Shown: positions 9,992 to 19,852 of the stretch, one piece after another
Layout: each line of letters opens with the position of its first letter
Numbering within the stretch: position 1 is the stretch's first letter
Source: Saprospiraceae bacterium
GTDB lineage: Bacteria; Bacteroidota; Bacteroidia; Chitinophagales; Saprospiraceae
Assembly (NCBI GenBank): GCA_028279185.1
Contig: JANQSS010000043.1
Coordinates: forward strand, 62,001 to 126,000
Direction: 5' to 3'
Length of the DNA: 64,000 bases
Position numbers and translations under genes: made by a program
Notes under the pieces: generated by a model
Told to the model about the DNA's origin: nothing
Databases searched by the model: none
What the model saw: the letters and a program-made list of their open reading frames with translations, nothing else

Positions 9992-12223
9992 ATGCGCAGA
10001 TTACTACTTTTCTATTGTTTTATTCTTTCAGCCACAATAGCAGTCGGACATGACATTCATGGCAAGGTTATGGATTCATCGGGCAATCCCATAGCCGATG
10101 TGAATGTTTACAATTCGACCAGCGAGAAACATAGTCACACTAACGAATTAGGACAATTTATACTTCGAAATGCACACCCCGGCGATAAATTAATGGTCAG
10201 TTATCTTGGATATAAAACAGTGCATTATGTGATCGAGCCAAAAGATGTTGAAAAAGGCCTTGAATTTATTCTTGAAGAAGATGTATTTGAATTAGATCAA
10301 GTTCAGGTTACGAACTCGTTCAAAACCGTAAATCGCATTGCCTCTATAGACCTACAGACGAATCCGGTCACCTCTTCTCAGGAAGTCTTGCGAAAAGTTC
10401 CGGGGCTTTTTATTGGTCAACATGCAGGAGGAGGGAAGGCAGAGCAAATTTTTTTAAGGGGCTTTGATATCGATCATGGAACGGATGTCACTTTGCGCGT
10501 TGACGGTATGCCTGTCAATATGGTCTCCCATGCTCACGGCCAAGGATATGCGGATTTGCACTTCCTTATCCCAGAAACAATTGAGAAAATAGATTTTGGC
10601 AAAGGACCTTATTACGCTGACCAGGGCAACTTTAATACGGCGGGGTATGTCGAATTTAAGACGCGCGACCGACTAGACAAAAGCATGGTTGGTGTCGAAG
10701 CAGGTTCATTCAATAGTCAACGTATTGTAGGCCTATTCGATCTATTAAATAAAAGTGAAAGTCGCAACTCTGCTTATATAGCAGCTGAGTATTTACTCAC
10801 TGATGGTCCATTCGATTCTCCTCAGAATTTCAATCGTTTAAATATCATGGGTAAGTACACAGTTGATTTTCAAAATAGCAATCGACTGACATTTTTGGCT
10901 TCAAGGTTTCAGAGCAAGTGGGACGCCTCGGGTCAAATCCCGCAACGACTTGTCGACAATGGAACGATAGGTAGATTTGGAGCAGTGGACGACACCGAAG
11001 GAGGCGGTACAAGTCGAACGAACATATCGATGACACATTCTAAAACTATTAATGATAATGCCTTTATAAAGACGCAGGCTTATTTCAGTCATTATGATTT
11101 TGAATTATTTTCAAATTTTACATTCTTTTTAGAAGACCCAATTAATGGTGATCAAATTCGTCAATATGAAGATCGCCGTATTTATGGTGTTCATTCGACC
11201 CTATTTCAAAACCTTACTATTGGCGAAAAAGATGTTTCATTGAGCGCCGGAATCGGCCTGCGATATGATGACGTCAATGATGTTGAATTAGCCCGTACGG
11301 CAAACCGCAAAACGACATTAGAGCGTTTAGCACTTGGTCAAGTCGACGAATCAAATCTATTCGGCTTCATCAATGCTGACATCGACTTGGGGAATTGGTT
11401 GATAAATCCCGGCTTGCGTATTGATTACTTCAACTTTGACTACATCGATCAGTTAGCGCCAAATTATACGAGCCTGTCGGAAGACAAATCATTTTTATCA
11501 CCTAAGTTCAACATCATTTACACACCCGACAATCAGTGGAATTTATTCTTGAAATCGGGCATGGGCTTTCATTCAAACGACACGCGCGTGGTTGTCGCGC
11601 AAGAAGGCAACCGTATTTTACCGGCCGCTTATGGATTGGATATCGGCGCAAATTGGAAGCCCGTGCCTCGCTTATTTATTAATGCCGCGGTCTGGTATTT
11701 ATTCTTAGAACAGGAATTTGTTTACGTGGGCGATGCGGGAATTGTTGAACCAAGTGGAAAGACAGAGCGAAAAGGTTTCGATCTTGGGTTTCGATATCAG
11801 TTAAATGACTATTTATTTTTTGATTGGGATTTTAATTACACAGATGCAGAAGCGACCGAGGAGCGTGATGACGAAAATTACATCCCACTTGCCCCCGAGC
11901 TCACGACTGCCGGAGGATTATCTTATAAAAATCCCAACGGACTGTCTGCTGGAATTCGAATGAGATATTTAAAAGACAGACCTGCAAACGAGTCAAACTC
12001 TATTGTTGCCGATGGTTATTTTATTACAGATGCAAATGTGTCCTATACATTTGGTAGTGTTGAAGTTGGCCTATCAATAGAAAACCTATTTGATAGTGAA
12101 TGGAATGAAACCCAATTTGCGACAGAGTCTCGTTTGCTAACAGAGGCGATACCTGTTGAAGAAATTCACTTCACACCCGGTACACCAATTAATATTCGAG
12201 GGAGTTTGAAATATAGGTTCTAG
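9992..12223 (+). CDS. TonB-dependent receptor with N-terminal carboxypeptidase-regulatory-like domain
   Basis: A 743-residue outer membrane receptor. A signal peptide (MRRLLLFYCFILSATIAVGH) is followed by a regulatory-like beta-sandwich (IHGKVMDSSGNPIADVNVY), then a plug domain with LRKVPGLFIGQ, FLRGFDIDHGTDV and VDGMPVN, and a 22-strand barrel ending in the aromatic LKYRF expected for barrel insertion. Receptors of this type import iron chelates, cobalamin, nickel chelates or glycans using TonB energy. The plug carries a histidine-rich stretch, VSHAHGQGYADLHF. There is no SusD partner, so a glycan importer of the SusCD type is unlikely. Lying just after the NRPS and phosphopantetheinyl transferase, it may import the NRPS product loaded with metal. 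ATG 9992 is preferred because it gives a clean signal peptide; an out-of-frame ATG lies at 9988. Confidence 0.92.
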   Translation: MRRLLLFYCFILSATIAVGHDIHGKVMDSSGNPIADVNVYNSTSEKHSHTNELGQFILRNAHPGDKLMVSYLGYKTVHYVIEPKDVEKGLEFILEEDVFELDQVQVTNSFKTVNRIASIDLQTNPVTSSQEVLRKVPGLFIGQHAGGGKAEQIFLRGFDIDHGTDVTLRVDGMPVNMVSHAHGQGYADLHFLIPETIEKIDFGKGPYYADQGNFNTAGYVEFKTRDRLDKSMVGVEAGSFNSQRIVGLFDLLNKSESRNSAYIAAEYLLTDGPFDSPQNFNRLNIMGKYTVDFQNSNRLTFLASRFQSKWDASGQIPQRLVDNGTIGRFGAVDDTEGGGTSRTNISMTHSKTINDNAFIKTQAYFSHYDFELFSNFTFFLEDPINGDQIRQYEDRRIYGVHSTLFQNLTIGEKDVSLSAGIGLRYDDVNDVELARTANRKTTLERLALGQVDESNLFGFINADIDLGNWLINPGLRIDYFNFDYIDQLAPNYTSLSEDKSFLSPKFNIIYTPDNQWNLFLKSGMGFHSNDTRVVVAQEGNRILPAAYGLDIGANWKPVPRLFINAAVWYLFLEQEFVYVGDAGIVEPSGKTERKGFDLGFRYQLNDYLFFDWDFNYTDAEATEERDDENYIPLAPELTTAGGLSYKNPNGLSAGIRMRYLKDRPANESNSIVADGYFITDANVSYTFGSVEVGLSIENLFDSEWNETQFATESRLLTEAIPVEEIHFTPGTPINIRGSLKYRF

Positions 12224-12382
12224 GATTATCGAGAATTCAATGTCTTGTTTAGTGTATCCTTGTAAAACTATTTCCAGACATTTTTCGATATGGATAGACG
12301 TTCGTTTTATTTCGAACTTGCTTGAGGAGTAGAACGATGGAAAATATCATTTTACCATCCTATCAAGCCGATTATACTTAGA

Positions 12383-12820
12383 TCACTTTTTAGGTATTAG
12401 GAACGTATCAAATCCGTCAATCGAATACGATACAATTTCTAATACGTCGCCATCACGTTCAATAAAATGTTGACTCTGAAATAAGATGTTGATAAAGGAG
12501 TTGTGCATGGGATCATCGTCCACAAACCTTACAAAATAAACATTTTCCATTCGATCATCTTCAATAATAAAGCCAGTTGCTATTATGGAATTGTCCCGTA
12601 TAAATTCGAATTTAAGTTCATCGTATATTTTAAGAAAATCGAATTTCGGCTCGTATCCTCCACCATGTACTCCTCCGGTTGTGCGTTCAATTTGCCATAT
12701 TCCTAAAATATCGGTCGATAAAGATCTGACTTGATTTGTAGGTGCGCTCGTATCATCATTGGAACAGGAATAAACCCCTGCCAACACCAAGAATAATATT
12801 ACATGCATTAGTGATTTCAT
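12383..12820 (-). CDS. Small lipoprotein, lipocalin-like size, function unknown
   Basis: A 145-residue protein with a lipoprotein signal peptide ending LAGVYSC, so Cys19 is the probable lipidated residue. The mature part begins with a low-complexity linker and then contains LGIWQIERTTGG, a pattern common at the start of lipocalin-like lipoproteins of Bacteroidota (LxGxWxL). The rest is short beta strands. I do not recognise a specific family. It is alone on the minus strand between the receptor and aspS and probably has its own promoter. Confidence 0.7.
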   Translation of the reverse strand: MKSLMHVILFLVLAGVYSCSNDDTSAPTNQVRSLSTDILGIWQIERTTGGVHGGGYEPKFDFLKIYDELKFEFIRDNSIIATGFIIEDDRMENVYFVRFVDDDPMHNSFINILFQSQHFIERDGDVLEIVSYSIDGFDTFLIPKK

Positions 12821-12939
12821 ACTTTATGTTTTTCACACTTGACTAAGGAAACATGGTTATATGATGTATACGTAATCAAACGGAAATAGGCTGCATATAG
12901 AATGGCAAAAAACTATGCTCTTCCTAAGCTCCTAATTCC

Positions 12940-12947
12940 TAATTTTG
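12940..12947 (+). promoter_or_regulatory. Bacteroidota -7 box upstream of aspS
   Basis: TAATTTTG fits the TAnnTTTG consensus and lies 21 bases before the ATG at 12969. It overlaps the alternative TTG start at 12945, which argues for the ATG. No TTG -33 element is seen at the ideal spacing. Confidence 0.5.
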
Positions 12948-12968
12948 GCCCTCAAAAATCATACAACT

Positions 12969-14726
12969 ATGTATAGATCACATAATTGCGGCGCATTGCG
13001 CATCGACGATATTGGTAAAGAAGTTACGTTAGCTGGCTGGATGGCCGTTTCGAGAGAGTTTGGCGGTTTGACATTCATAGACTTGAGAGACCGGTATGGC
13101 ATTACCCAACTAGTCTTTGATATGGAAGGCAGCCCCGACTTATGTAATCAGGCACGTGCGCTTGGACGTGAATTTGTTATACAAGTACACGGGATCGTTT
13201 CCGAACGATCAAACAAAAACCCTAATCGTGCAACTGGTGATATTGAAATACTTGTCACTGATCTTCGCATCTTAAATGAATCAGACGTTCCTCCATTTAC
13301 TATAGAAAACGAAACAGATGGAGGAGAAGAGCTTCGAATGAAGTACCGATACCTCGATTTGCGTCGTCAAAATGTACAAGAAAAATTATTCTTCCGCAGT
13401 AGGCTTGCTATCGAAACAAGAAAGTATTTAGCCGGTAACGATTTCATAGAAGTTGAGACGCCTTTTTTGATTAAAAGCACACCAGAAGGGGCACGTGATT
13501 TTGTCGTACCCAGTCGTGTTCACCATGGGCAATTCTATGCCCTTCCTCAAAGTCCACAGACTTTTAAACAATTACTAATGGTATCGGGGTTTGATAAATA
13601 TTTTCAGATAGTCAAATGTTTTCGCGATGAAGATTTTCGTGCCGATCGTCAACCGGAATTTACACAAGTCGACTGTGAAATGTCGTATGTGGAACAGGAA
13701 GATATACTAAATACGTTTGAGGGGTTGACAAAACATTTATTTAGAGAGTTAAAAGGGATCGACCTGCCTGCATTTCCGCGGATGACGTATGACGAAGCAA
13801 TAGCGCATTATGGTTCGGATAAGCCCGACATCCGGTTCGGTATGTTATTTTGTGAATTGAATTCTGTGGTTCAGGGGCATGGGTTTGGTGTATTTGATAA
13901 CGCGGAATTAGTTGTGGGCTTTTGTGCAAAGGGACAAGCCATTAATTATTCTAACAAAGACATAAAAAAACTGACCGAGTGGGTACAGCGTCCTCAGATA
14001 GGAGCTAAGGGCTTGGTTTATGTAAAATATACAGCCGATGGAATTAAATCTTCCGTTGGCAAATTTTATTCCGATGAACAGTTAAAGAAATGGGGTTCAC
14101 TCATGGGTGCTGCTGAAGGTGACATGCTATTAATTTTAAGCGGTGAGGCTGAAAAAACGAGAAAGCAACTCGGCGCCTTGCGACTCGAAATGGGCAATCG
14201 TATGGGGCTGATGGATCCAGAAGATTTCAAACCGCTGTGGGTATTAGATTTTCCGTTACTCGAATGGGACGAAGACTCCAATCGTTTCCATGCCATGCAT
14301 CACCCATTTACTTCACCCAAAAAGTCGGACATCGATCGTATGCTCAATGGCGACCATGAAACCATGAAGGCACTTCGGGCTGATGCATATGATCTTGTGC
14401 TCAATGGATCTGAAATAGGAGGTGGATCAATACGGATTCATGATCGTGAATTACAAGAAAAAAATTTTAAGCTTCTCGGTTTCACAGAGGATGAGGCCAA
14501 GGAACAATTTGGTTTTTTGTTAGATGCTTTTCGCTATGGTGCCCCACCTCATGGAGGAATTGCCTTCGGTTTTGATCGGTTATGCACGTTGATGCAAGGC
14601 AGTGATTCGATTCGGGAGGTCATTGCTTTTCCAAAAAATAATCAAGGGCGCGATGTGATGATTGATGCGCCAGCAGGGATTGATGGCGAGCAATTGGCAG
14701 AATTAGCCTTGAAGGTAGTAGAATAA
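12969..14726 (+). CDS. aspS: Aspartyl-tRNA synthetase
   Basis: Class II synthetase that charges tRNA-Asp. The 585-residue length and layout are those of the bacterial type: an N-terminal OB-fold anticodon-binding domain (about 1-105, [10 protein letters not shown]), the catalytic core with motif 2 around [16 protein letters not shown], the bacterial GAD insertion (about 280-400), and motif 3 GIAFGFDRL near residue 530. The [13 protein letters not shown] stretch and [10 protein letters not shown] are typical. I start at ATG 12969 ([10 protein letters not shown]) because the upstream in-frame TTG overlaps a -7 promoter box. Whether the enzyme is discriminating or also charges tRNA-Asn depends on gatCAB elsewhere in the genome. 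Confidence 0.97.
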   Translation: MYRSHNCGALRIDDIGKEVTLAGWMAVSREFGGLTFIDLRDRYGITQLVFDMEGSPDLCNQARALGREFVIQVHGIVSERSNKNPNRATGDIEILVTDLRILNESDVPPFTIENETDGGEELRMKYRYLDLRRQNVQEKLFFRSRLAIETRKYLAGNDFIEVETPFLIKSTPEGARDFVVPSRVHHGQFYALPQSPQTFKQLLMVSGFDKYFQIVKCFRDEDFRADRQPEFTQVDCEMSYVEQEDILNTFEGLTKHLFRELKGIDLPAFPRMTYDEAIAHYGSDKPDIRFGMLFCELNSVVQGHGFGVFDNAELVVGFCAKGQAINYSNKDIKKLTEWVQRPQIGAKGLVYVKYTADGIKSSVGKFYSDEQLKKWGSLMGAAEGDMLLILSGEAEKTRKQLGALRLEMGNRMGLMDPEDFKPLWVLDFPLLEWDEDSNRFHAMHHPFTSPKKSDIDRMLNGDHETMKALRADAYDLVLNGSEIGGGSIRIHDRELQEKNFKLLGFTEDEAKEQFGFLLDAFRYGAPPHGGIAFGFDRLCTLMQGSDSIREVIAFPKNNQGRDVMIDAPAGIDGEQLAELALKVVE

Positions 14727-15066
14727 TTATTTAGCAATGTCATGGGTTAGTGACCAAGTTTTATAATTAATTTTTCTCTGATATTCAGAAAGTCCGCAAT
14801 CTCATATTTTGATCCAATTTTTATACCTGACTCTCTTATCCTGAAAAATAAATAGTAACTACATGCTCTACTTGGTAACTTGGGGGTCGGTCCATTTTCT
14901 TGTTTGTTACTCAGAGTTTATGCTTACGTGTATCGCTATGCTGCTGTAAACAACCAACCTATCGATTAAAGGTTGCCTTTCGCTGCTTTTGTCATTTTTT
15001 AATATTTTTTTAGGGGCGATTGAAATTGTTACATGTATTGGAATATGTAAGTAAAATTCAACACCT
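14727..15066. other. Intergenic gap of about 340 bases
   Basis: AT-rich sequence between aspS and the next secreted protein. I see no ORF, tRNA or clear hairpin terminator. Confidence 0.3.
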
Positions 15067-15753
15067 GTGAAACGGTCTTGTTACATATTATTTTTCTTGA
15101 TTGCTCAGGTTTCTACTGCCAAAACATTTGTTCTAGACGGATTTGTTGAAGACGGTAATGACAAAACCACATTAATAGGTGCCAACATTGTCTTCTACAG
15201 CGGTGATGAATTGCCATCAGGGACTGCGACGGACGTTACCGGCTATTACCAAATCTCATTGCCACCTGGAGAATACAAAATAGTGATCAGCTATGTCGGA
15301 TATGCCGATGAGCTTATCGAATTATATGCGTTGAAGTCTAATTGTACAATGGACTTCATGTTAAAACCAAACATTTTGTTACCGAAAGTTGTCGTTAAGG
15401 AGCTTCGAAACACAACCATTAAAGATGGATGTATTCTTACAGGTATATTGACATCAGATCCGACTATGGCCCAATTAGCCGAAGAAAAAATAATACTTGA
15501 AGAGAACAACAAAGCCGGGAGGTCATTTACAGTTTTTCCAAACCCCAATACCGGTAAGTTTACAATTCGTAATGAAAACAACACGGACAACGCAACCTAT
15601 TTCATATTTAATTCGAATGGCCGGCAAGTATTGACCCCTAAAACTGTGCATGCTTTAACAACCATAAACTTGCATCTTACCTCTCCCGGAGTCTATTTTA
15701 TGCAGAACGAGGACACTCGAGATATTTGTAAAATAATTATTACACCCAAATAA
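15067..15753 (+). CDS. Secreted protein: carboxypeptidase-regulatory-like domain plus T9SS type A tail
   Basis: A 228-residue protein starting at GTG. A signal peptide (MKRSCYILFFLIAQVSTAK) leads into a regulatory-like beta-sandwich (DGFVEDGNDKTTLIGANI, then GYYQISLPPGEYKIVISYVGY), a short linker (about 105-155), and a C-terminal sorting domain beginning VFPNPNTGKFTI and ending IIITPK. That tail directs export across the outer membrane by the type IX system. The layout is a shortened version of the next gene, with LPKVVVKELRN corresponding to its plug-like stretch. The function of the mature part is unknown; regulatory-like domains alone usually mediate folding or binding. Confidence 0.8.
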   Translation: MKRSCYILFFLIAQVSTAKTFVLDGFVEDGNDKTTLIGANIVFYSGDELPSGTATDVTGYYQISLPPGEYKIVISYVGYADELIELYALKSNCTMDFMLKPNILLPKVVVKELRNTTIKDGCILTGILTSDPTMAQLAEEKIILEENNKAGRSFTVFPNPNTGKFTIRNENNTDNATYFIFNSNGRQVLTPKTVHALTTINLHLTSPGVYFMQNEDTRDICKIIITPK

Positions 15754-15851
15754 TCCTTATAAAATGATATTTCTATAAATAACTGGCCGAAACACAAATT
15801 GGCTTAAGACTTCCTACACCCTTAATTCTTTACCTTTTAATTTTTTTAGCT

Positions 15852-17870
15852 ATGAAACATGTCTTTTACTTCTCACTTTTTGCTTGCGTATTATTTTTGA
15901 CGGGCATAACATCGTCCTTCGACTGTCCAAATCCTGGTGTGCAGACGGCCATAAATGGTAAGGTCACCGATGACGAAACAGGCGAAGCAATCCTATTTGC
16001 TGATGTCGCACTTTACAAAAACGGAATTCTTGTGACAGGTGCACAAACCAACTTCGATGGTAATTATTCGATTAACAACATTGATGCGGGCATCTATGAC
16101 TTAGAAGCATCCTATGTTGGATATGAATCCAAACGAATCGCTGGTGTACGGATAAATGCGGGTGAAGTATCTCGTGTTGATTTTATTCTAGGCACGGGCA
16201 TCGATTTAGAATGTGTGACAATTATCGAATACAAAAGACCGCTTATAAGCACAGACAATACATCTAGTGGGGGCTCACTCACAGCTGACGAAATACGTAG
16301 CCTACCGACTAAGAATATCAACGATCTCGCTTCTACATCCGTAGGTTTACGTTCATCCAAAAATAAGTGTGTGGGCACTCGTGGAAGTCGGTCGAAGGGA
16401 ACCAGTTATGTAATTGATGGCATTAAAACTAGCGGCAGTTTAACCAAAAAAAATAAATCACCTCACAAACCTTCAGTGGCTGTAAATGCATCAAAAGCCA
16501 CAGATTTAAGCGGGAAGCTAACAGCCACTGAAGTTAATGATTTCGCCAATTGGACATTCTGGGAAACGATTCAAGAAACAGAATTTATTTCGACAAGCCT
16601 TAAATGGAAAATGAATCCACTGGAACGCTATTCGATTCACGTTCAAAATAACGAACAGGTTGCGCTTAGTGGTTTGTCTATTGAATTATTGAGTAAAGAT
16701 GATCATGTCCTTTGGTCTACAATTTCAGATAACCTGGGTCATGCCGAATTGTTTGGCTCATTTTTTGAAAATCAAGAGCAAAGTCCCGGTCACCGTATAC
16801 GTGTCTCGAAAAATAAAAAGGAGTTGGCAAATGTCCCTGCACACCAATTTAATACGGAAGCTCAAATTATTCAGGTCAATAGTTCTTGTCAAGCTATCGA
16901 GGCCATTGAATTGGCATTTTTAATGGATATTTCAGGAAGTATGCGCGATGAAATGGCTTACCTGCGTTCTGAAATTTCATCTATAGTCTCACGCATAAAA
17001 CATGAATTTTCAGGTCGTCTTTTGCGTGTCGGAGTCGTTTATTTTCAAGGGCACGGTGATCGAACGCCCATTACATCCATGGATTTAACGGATGACTTCG
17101 AGGCTTTGTTTTCCTTTATTCATGGTCAATACGGCGGCGGTGGCGCAGATGAAGCGATAGACCTGGCTCTACAAACAGCTGTCGAAGAAATGTCCTGGTA
17201 CGAAAATAGTTCTAAAATTATTTTTTTAATGGGAGACGAAGAATTGGACAATGTCGAAATGAATCGAGAACGGCAGCGATATTACACTAAACGTTGTGCG
17301 GAGGAAGGAATAAAAATAAATCCAATAGGGTGCAGCGGGATGCCAAAGTCATTGGAATATGTAATGCGGGCAATGGCTATTGGCACTGGTGGTACCTACA
17401 TCGCTTTGACTGATGATAGCGGAATAGGCAATACGCATATAAAACCCACTACCTCGAAAATTAATGTCCAGGCGTTGAACGATTTATTATTTGATGTCAT
17501 ATTGCGTTTTGTTTCAAAACGCGATTGCTCAGATCTCATCATTTCGGAAAGTGATCAAATAAAAAGTCCTGATGGTAGCTTGAACAGGCAGCTGGGAAAA
17601 GAAAAATCAGAAATTGAACTATCTCTTTTTCCAAATCCCACATCTGGTATATTCAAATTAACCCGAAAAGAAGTAAAAAGTATCGAGCATCTTTGGATTA
17701 CCGATATGGCCGGGCGTCTTGTCAGGCAACTTAATCCAGATCCATCCGATAGATATTTTGATGTTTCTGATTTGGCAAGCGGGCAATATTTTCTGATCTA
17801 TCAAGATAAAAAAGGACAATTTGGTTCATCATTTTTATTAAAAACAGGAACAACTATTGCCAGGCGTTAG
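15852..17870 (+). CDS. Secreted vWA protein with SusC-like N-terminus and T9SS type A tail
   Basis: A 672-residue chimera. After a signal peptide comes a regulatory-like domain (about 32-115, INGKVTDDETGEAI and GYESKRIAGVRIN), then a stretch like the plug of a SusC receptor (LTADEIRSLPTKNINDLAS, then GTSYVIDGIK, about 140-200) with no barrel after it. Residues about 350-560 form a von Willebrand A domain with the metal-ion-dependent adhesion motif DISGSM at 359-364. The C-terminus has LFPNPTSGIFKL and ends in a type A sorting domain. vWA domains bind proteins through a metal ion, so a surface adhesion or assembly role is plausible. It follows the related smaller gene by about 100 bases. Confidence 0.85.
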   Translation: MKHVFYFSLFACVLFLTGITSSFDCPNPGVQTAINGKVTDDETGEAILFADVALYKNGILVTGAQTNFDGNYSINNIDAGIYDLEASYVGYESKRIAGVRINAGEVSRVDFILGTGIDLECVTIIEYKRPLISTDNTSSGGSLTADEIRSLPTKNINDLASTSVGLRSSKNKCVGTRGSRSKGTSYVIDGIKTSGSLTKKNKSPHKPSVAVNASKATDLSGKLTATEVNDFANWTFWETIQETEFISTSLKWKMNPLERYSIHVQNNEQVALSGLSIELLSKDDHVLWSTISDNLGHAELFGSFFENQEQSPGHRIRVSKNKKELANVPAHQFNTEAQIIQVNSSCQAIEAIELAFLMDISGSMRDEMAYLRSEISSIVSRIKHEFSGRLLRVGVVYFQGHGDRTPITSMDLTDDFEALFSFIHGQYGGGGADEAIDLALQTAVEEMSWYENSSKIIFLMGDEELDNVEMNRERQRYYTKRCAEEGIKINPIGCSGMPKSLEYVMRAMAIGTGGTYIALTDDSGIGNTHIKPTTSKINVQALNDLLFDVILRFVSKRDCSDLIISESDQIKSPDGSLNRQLGKEKSEIELSLFPNPTSGIFKLTRKEVKSIEHLWITDMAGRLVRQLNPDPSDRYFDVSDLASGQYFLIYQDKKGQFGSSFLLKTGTTIARR

Positions 17871-17882
17871 CACATAACGCGT

Positions 17883-17920
17883 GATGCCGGAATTCGAAGT
17901 AATACGTGAACTCCGGCATC
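17883..17920. terminator. Hairpin between convergent genes, probable bidirectional terminator
   Basis: GATGCCGGAATTC at 17883 pairs with GAACTCCGGCATC ending at 17920, a 13-base stem with one mismatch. It lies 12 bases after the vWA gene stop and before the 3' end of the opposing hydrolase. There is no strong T-run, so termination strength is uncertain. Confidence 0.55.
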
Positions 17921-17965
17921 AATATTTAATTTACTGTTGCTTGATTTTATATTCAGAAAATTATA

Positions 17966-19660
17966 TTACTCGATTTTACTACCGGGCATTTCTTGTCCTC
18001 CCTGGAATAACGTCAGGCTTTCAACAACTCCTTCATCATTTGTGTAGAATTCAATTTGTGCCTCTACAACTTTGAGGTAAAAACGTGTTTCGGATTTTGG
18101 AAAAATAGGAAACTTCTGTTGTCCAGTAGCCTGAGCAAATAGCTGATCGTCTTCTTTTGATATTTCGATTAAAAACGTTGGCGCCAATTGATACGACCCA
18201 ACATACGAATTCAATATTTTATCATCAATGACAATTTCGTCCACATCCATCTCAACACCCATTTTTGCCAACATGTCAAAGCCATTTTGGTTCGCCGGAT
18301 TCAATTCAATTGACTTTTTATAATTTGCTATTGACTTTTCCATTAACGCCTCGGCATAACTATCATACGTATTGAATGCATCCGGATGTTGTTCGATATT
18401 TATTTCAAAAATCGCCAATGCTTCGTCATACTTAAATTGATTTAAGTAGTTATAGCCCAATCGATTAATTGTAGATTCATCGAAATTGTATTTATCGGGA
18501 CTCATTTTTTTAATCATCGCATATTTCTTCATCGCAGCCTCCAGTCCTTTCTGTTCGAGTTCGTCGCTGAAAAGGGTGGCAAATGACGGTTTTACATCGT
18601 CAATTTCATCACTTGCTCCCATTAAAAAGCGGCCGATATCATCCGCGTCATTTGTAGAGTTTGTCAGGACGACCACGCCCAGTTTTTTCTTTTTATTGAT
18701 AGCCGCGAATGCCCTGTAACCACCTGTAGCCCCTCCATGTGTTATATATTCCTGATCATTTTCATGGTCTATTCGAACATGCCAACCCAGTCCGACACTC
18801 GCATTTCCAGCCTTATCATGTCGTGCAACGTGAGTCATATTCATCGCTTCATTTAATGCTGATTTTTTTAATCCCAAATTAGCAGCAAGAAACTTCAGCA
18901 TATCATATGTCGAACTTCGAATGGCCCCAGCACCCGTTAAAGTGGCGATGTCCCAATTCGCTGTTTCCTGTCCTCCACTATGACCGATTGCCAAATTATT
19001 TTTCATGTGTTCGCTAAAGGCAACGCGTGTTTCATTCATTCCCAGCGGCTCCGTGATGACATCACGCAAAAGCTCTTCATAGGATTTACCTGTCTTCAAT
19101 TCCAAAATATGACCAAGTAAACCTTGGCCTAGATTTGAATATTCATATTCCGAACCTATTTCGCGTTCAAGTTTCAGTGAAGAAAGACACGCGTATAGTT
19201 GCTCCGGTGTATAATCGGCATATGGGTTGCTAGGGTCACTAGGTGTAAAATTATCAGGCATTCGGGGCAAGGAAGATGTATGGTCAGACAAATGCCCAAG
19301 TGTAATATGTTTTCCATTTCGCATGGGAACATCTACGTGATCCGGTAAGTACATGGCAATGGGGTCGTCAACTGACATATTCCCTTTTAGCACTTGATCC
19401 GCTAACAGTATAGCTGTAAATACTTTGGAAATTGAGCCGATTTCATATATACTGTGTTCGTCGGCGTTAACTCCATTTGCACTTCGCTTTCCAAATGTAT
19501 ACACACGTTCGCCGCTTTCATCGACAATACCGATTGCAATACTCGGATTTATTTGATATTCAATTCGTTTTTCAATATTCGCGGAGACGAATTCTGGAAG
19601 CCCCTGTCCAATTGACCATGAGGTAATAAAAACGAAAAGTAAGGTCTGTAAAATTTTCAT
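17966..19660 (-). CDS. Secreted serine hydrolase, class C beta-lactamase family, with TPR-like segment
   Basis: The 564-residue product begins MKILQTLLFVFITSWSIGQ, a signal peptide, at ATG 19660 (13 codons inside the longest frame). Residues about 20-345 match the beta-lactamase/penicillin-binding-protein-like fold (Pfam Beta-lactamase): SISK is the SxxK nucleophile motif, YSNLGQGLLGHILE supplies the Tyr of the YxN motif, and HGGATGGYRAF is the KTG-equivalent HxG motif. Residues about 380-470 look like tetratricopeptide helices (DEALAIFEINIEQHPDAFNTY), followed by a C-terminal beta region. Proteins of this kind act as D-aminopeptidases or esterases; true beta-lactamase activity is not implied. 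Position and orientation suggest a single-gene unit. Confidence 0.87.
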   Translation of the reverse strand: MKILQTLLFVFITSWSIGQGLPEFVSANIEKRIEYQINPSIAIGIVDESGERVYTFGKRSANGVNADEHSIYEIGSISKVFTAILLADQVLKGNMSVDDPIAMYLPDHVDVPMRNGKHITLGHLSDHTSSLPRMPDNFTPSDPSNPYADYTPEQLYACLSSLKLEREIGSEYEYSNLGQGLLGHILELKTGKSYEELLRDVITEPLGMNETRVAFSEHMKNNLAIGHSGGQETANWDIATLTGAGAIRSSTYDMLKFLAANLGLKKSALNEAMNMTHVARHDKAGNASVGLGWHVRIDHENDQEYITHGGATGGYRAFAAINKKKKLGVVVLTNSTNDADDIGRFLMGASDEIDDVKPSFATLFSDELEQKGLEAAMKKYAMIKKMSPDKYNFDESTINRLGYNYLNQFKYDEALAIFEINIEQHPDAFNTYDSYAEALMEKSIANYKKSIELNPANQNGFDMLAKMGVEMDVDEIVIDDKILNSYVGSYQLAPTFLIEISKEDDQLFAQATGQQKFPIFPKSETRFYLKVVEAQIEFYTNDEGVVESLTLFQGGQEMPGSKIE

Positions 19661-19782
19661 TATTGGTATTTTAAATCGAATATAATATACCAACCACAAA
19701 GGGAATTAATTAATCGACGAATTGCATCGTATGTTACGCAAACAGAGAAATTCAAGGGTCAGACTTATCTTGTTTTTATAAT

Positions 19783-19825
19783 AAAAAAGCCGACTCGATG
19801 CATTCGCTGTACTATCGAGCCGGCT
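19783..19825 (-). terminator. Rho-independent terminator for the M29-like peptidase gene
   Basis: On the minus strand a 13-base stem (AAGCCGGCTCGAT with ATCGAGTCGGCTT, one G-U pair) is followed by a run of six T. It lies about 28 bases past the stop codon. Confidence 0.85.
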
Positions 19826-19852
19826 TCTCTTCAGTCAGTACAATATTCATCG

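Noticed and set aside
17966-19660. An antibiotic-resistance beta-lactamase
   Set aside because: The SISK, YSN and HGG motifs fit the broad serine hydrolase family, but the extra TPR-like and C-terminal parts point to a peptidase or esterase, so resistance is not claimed.
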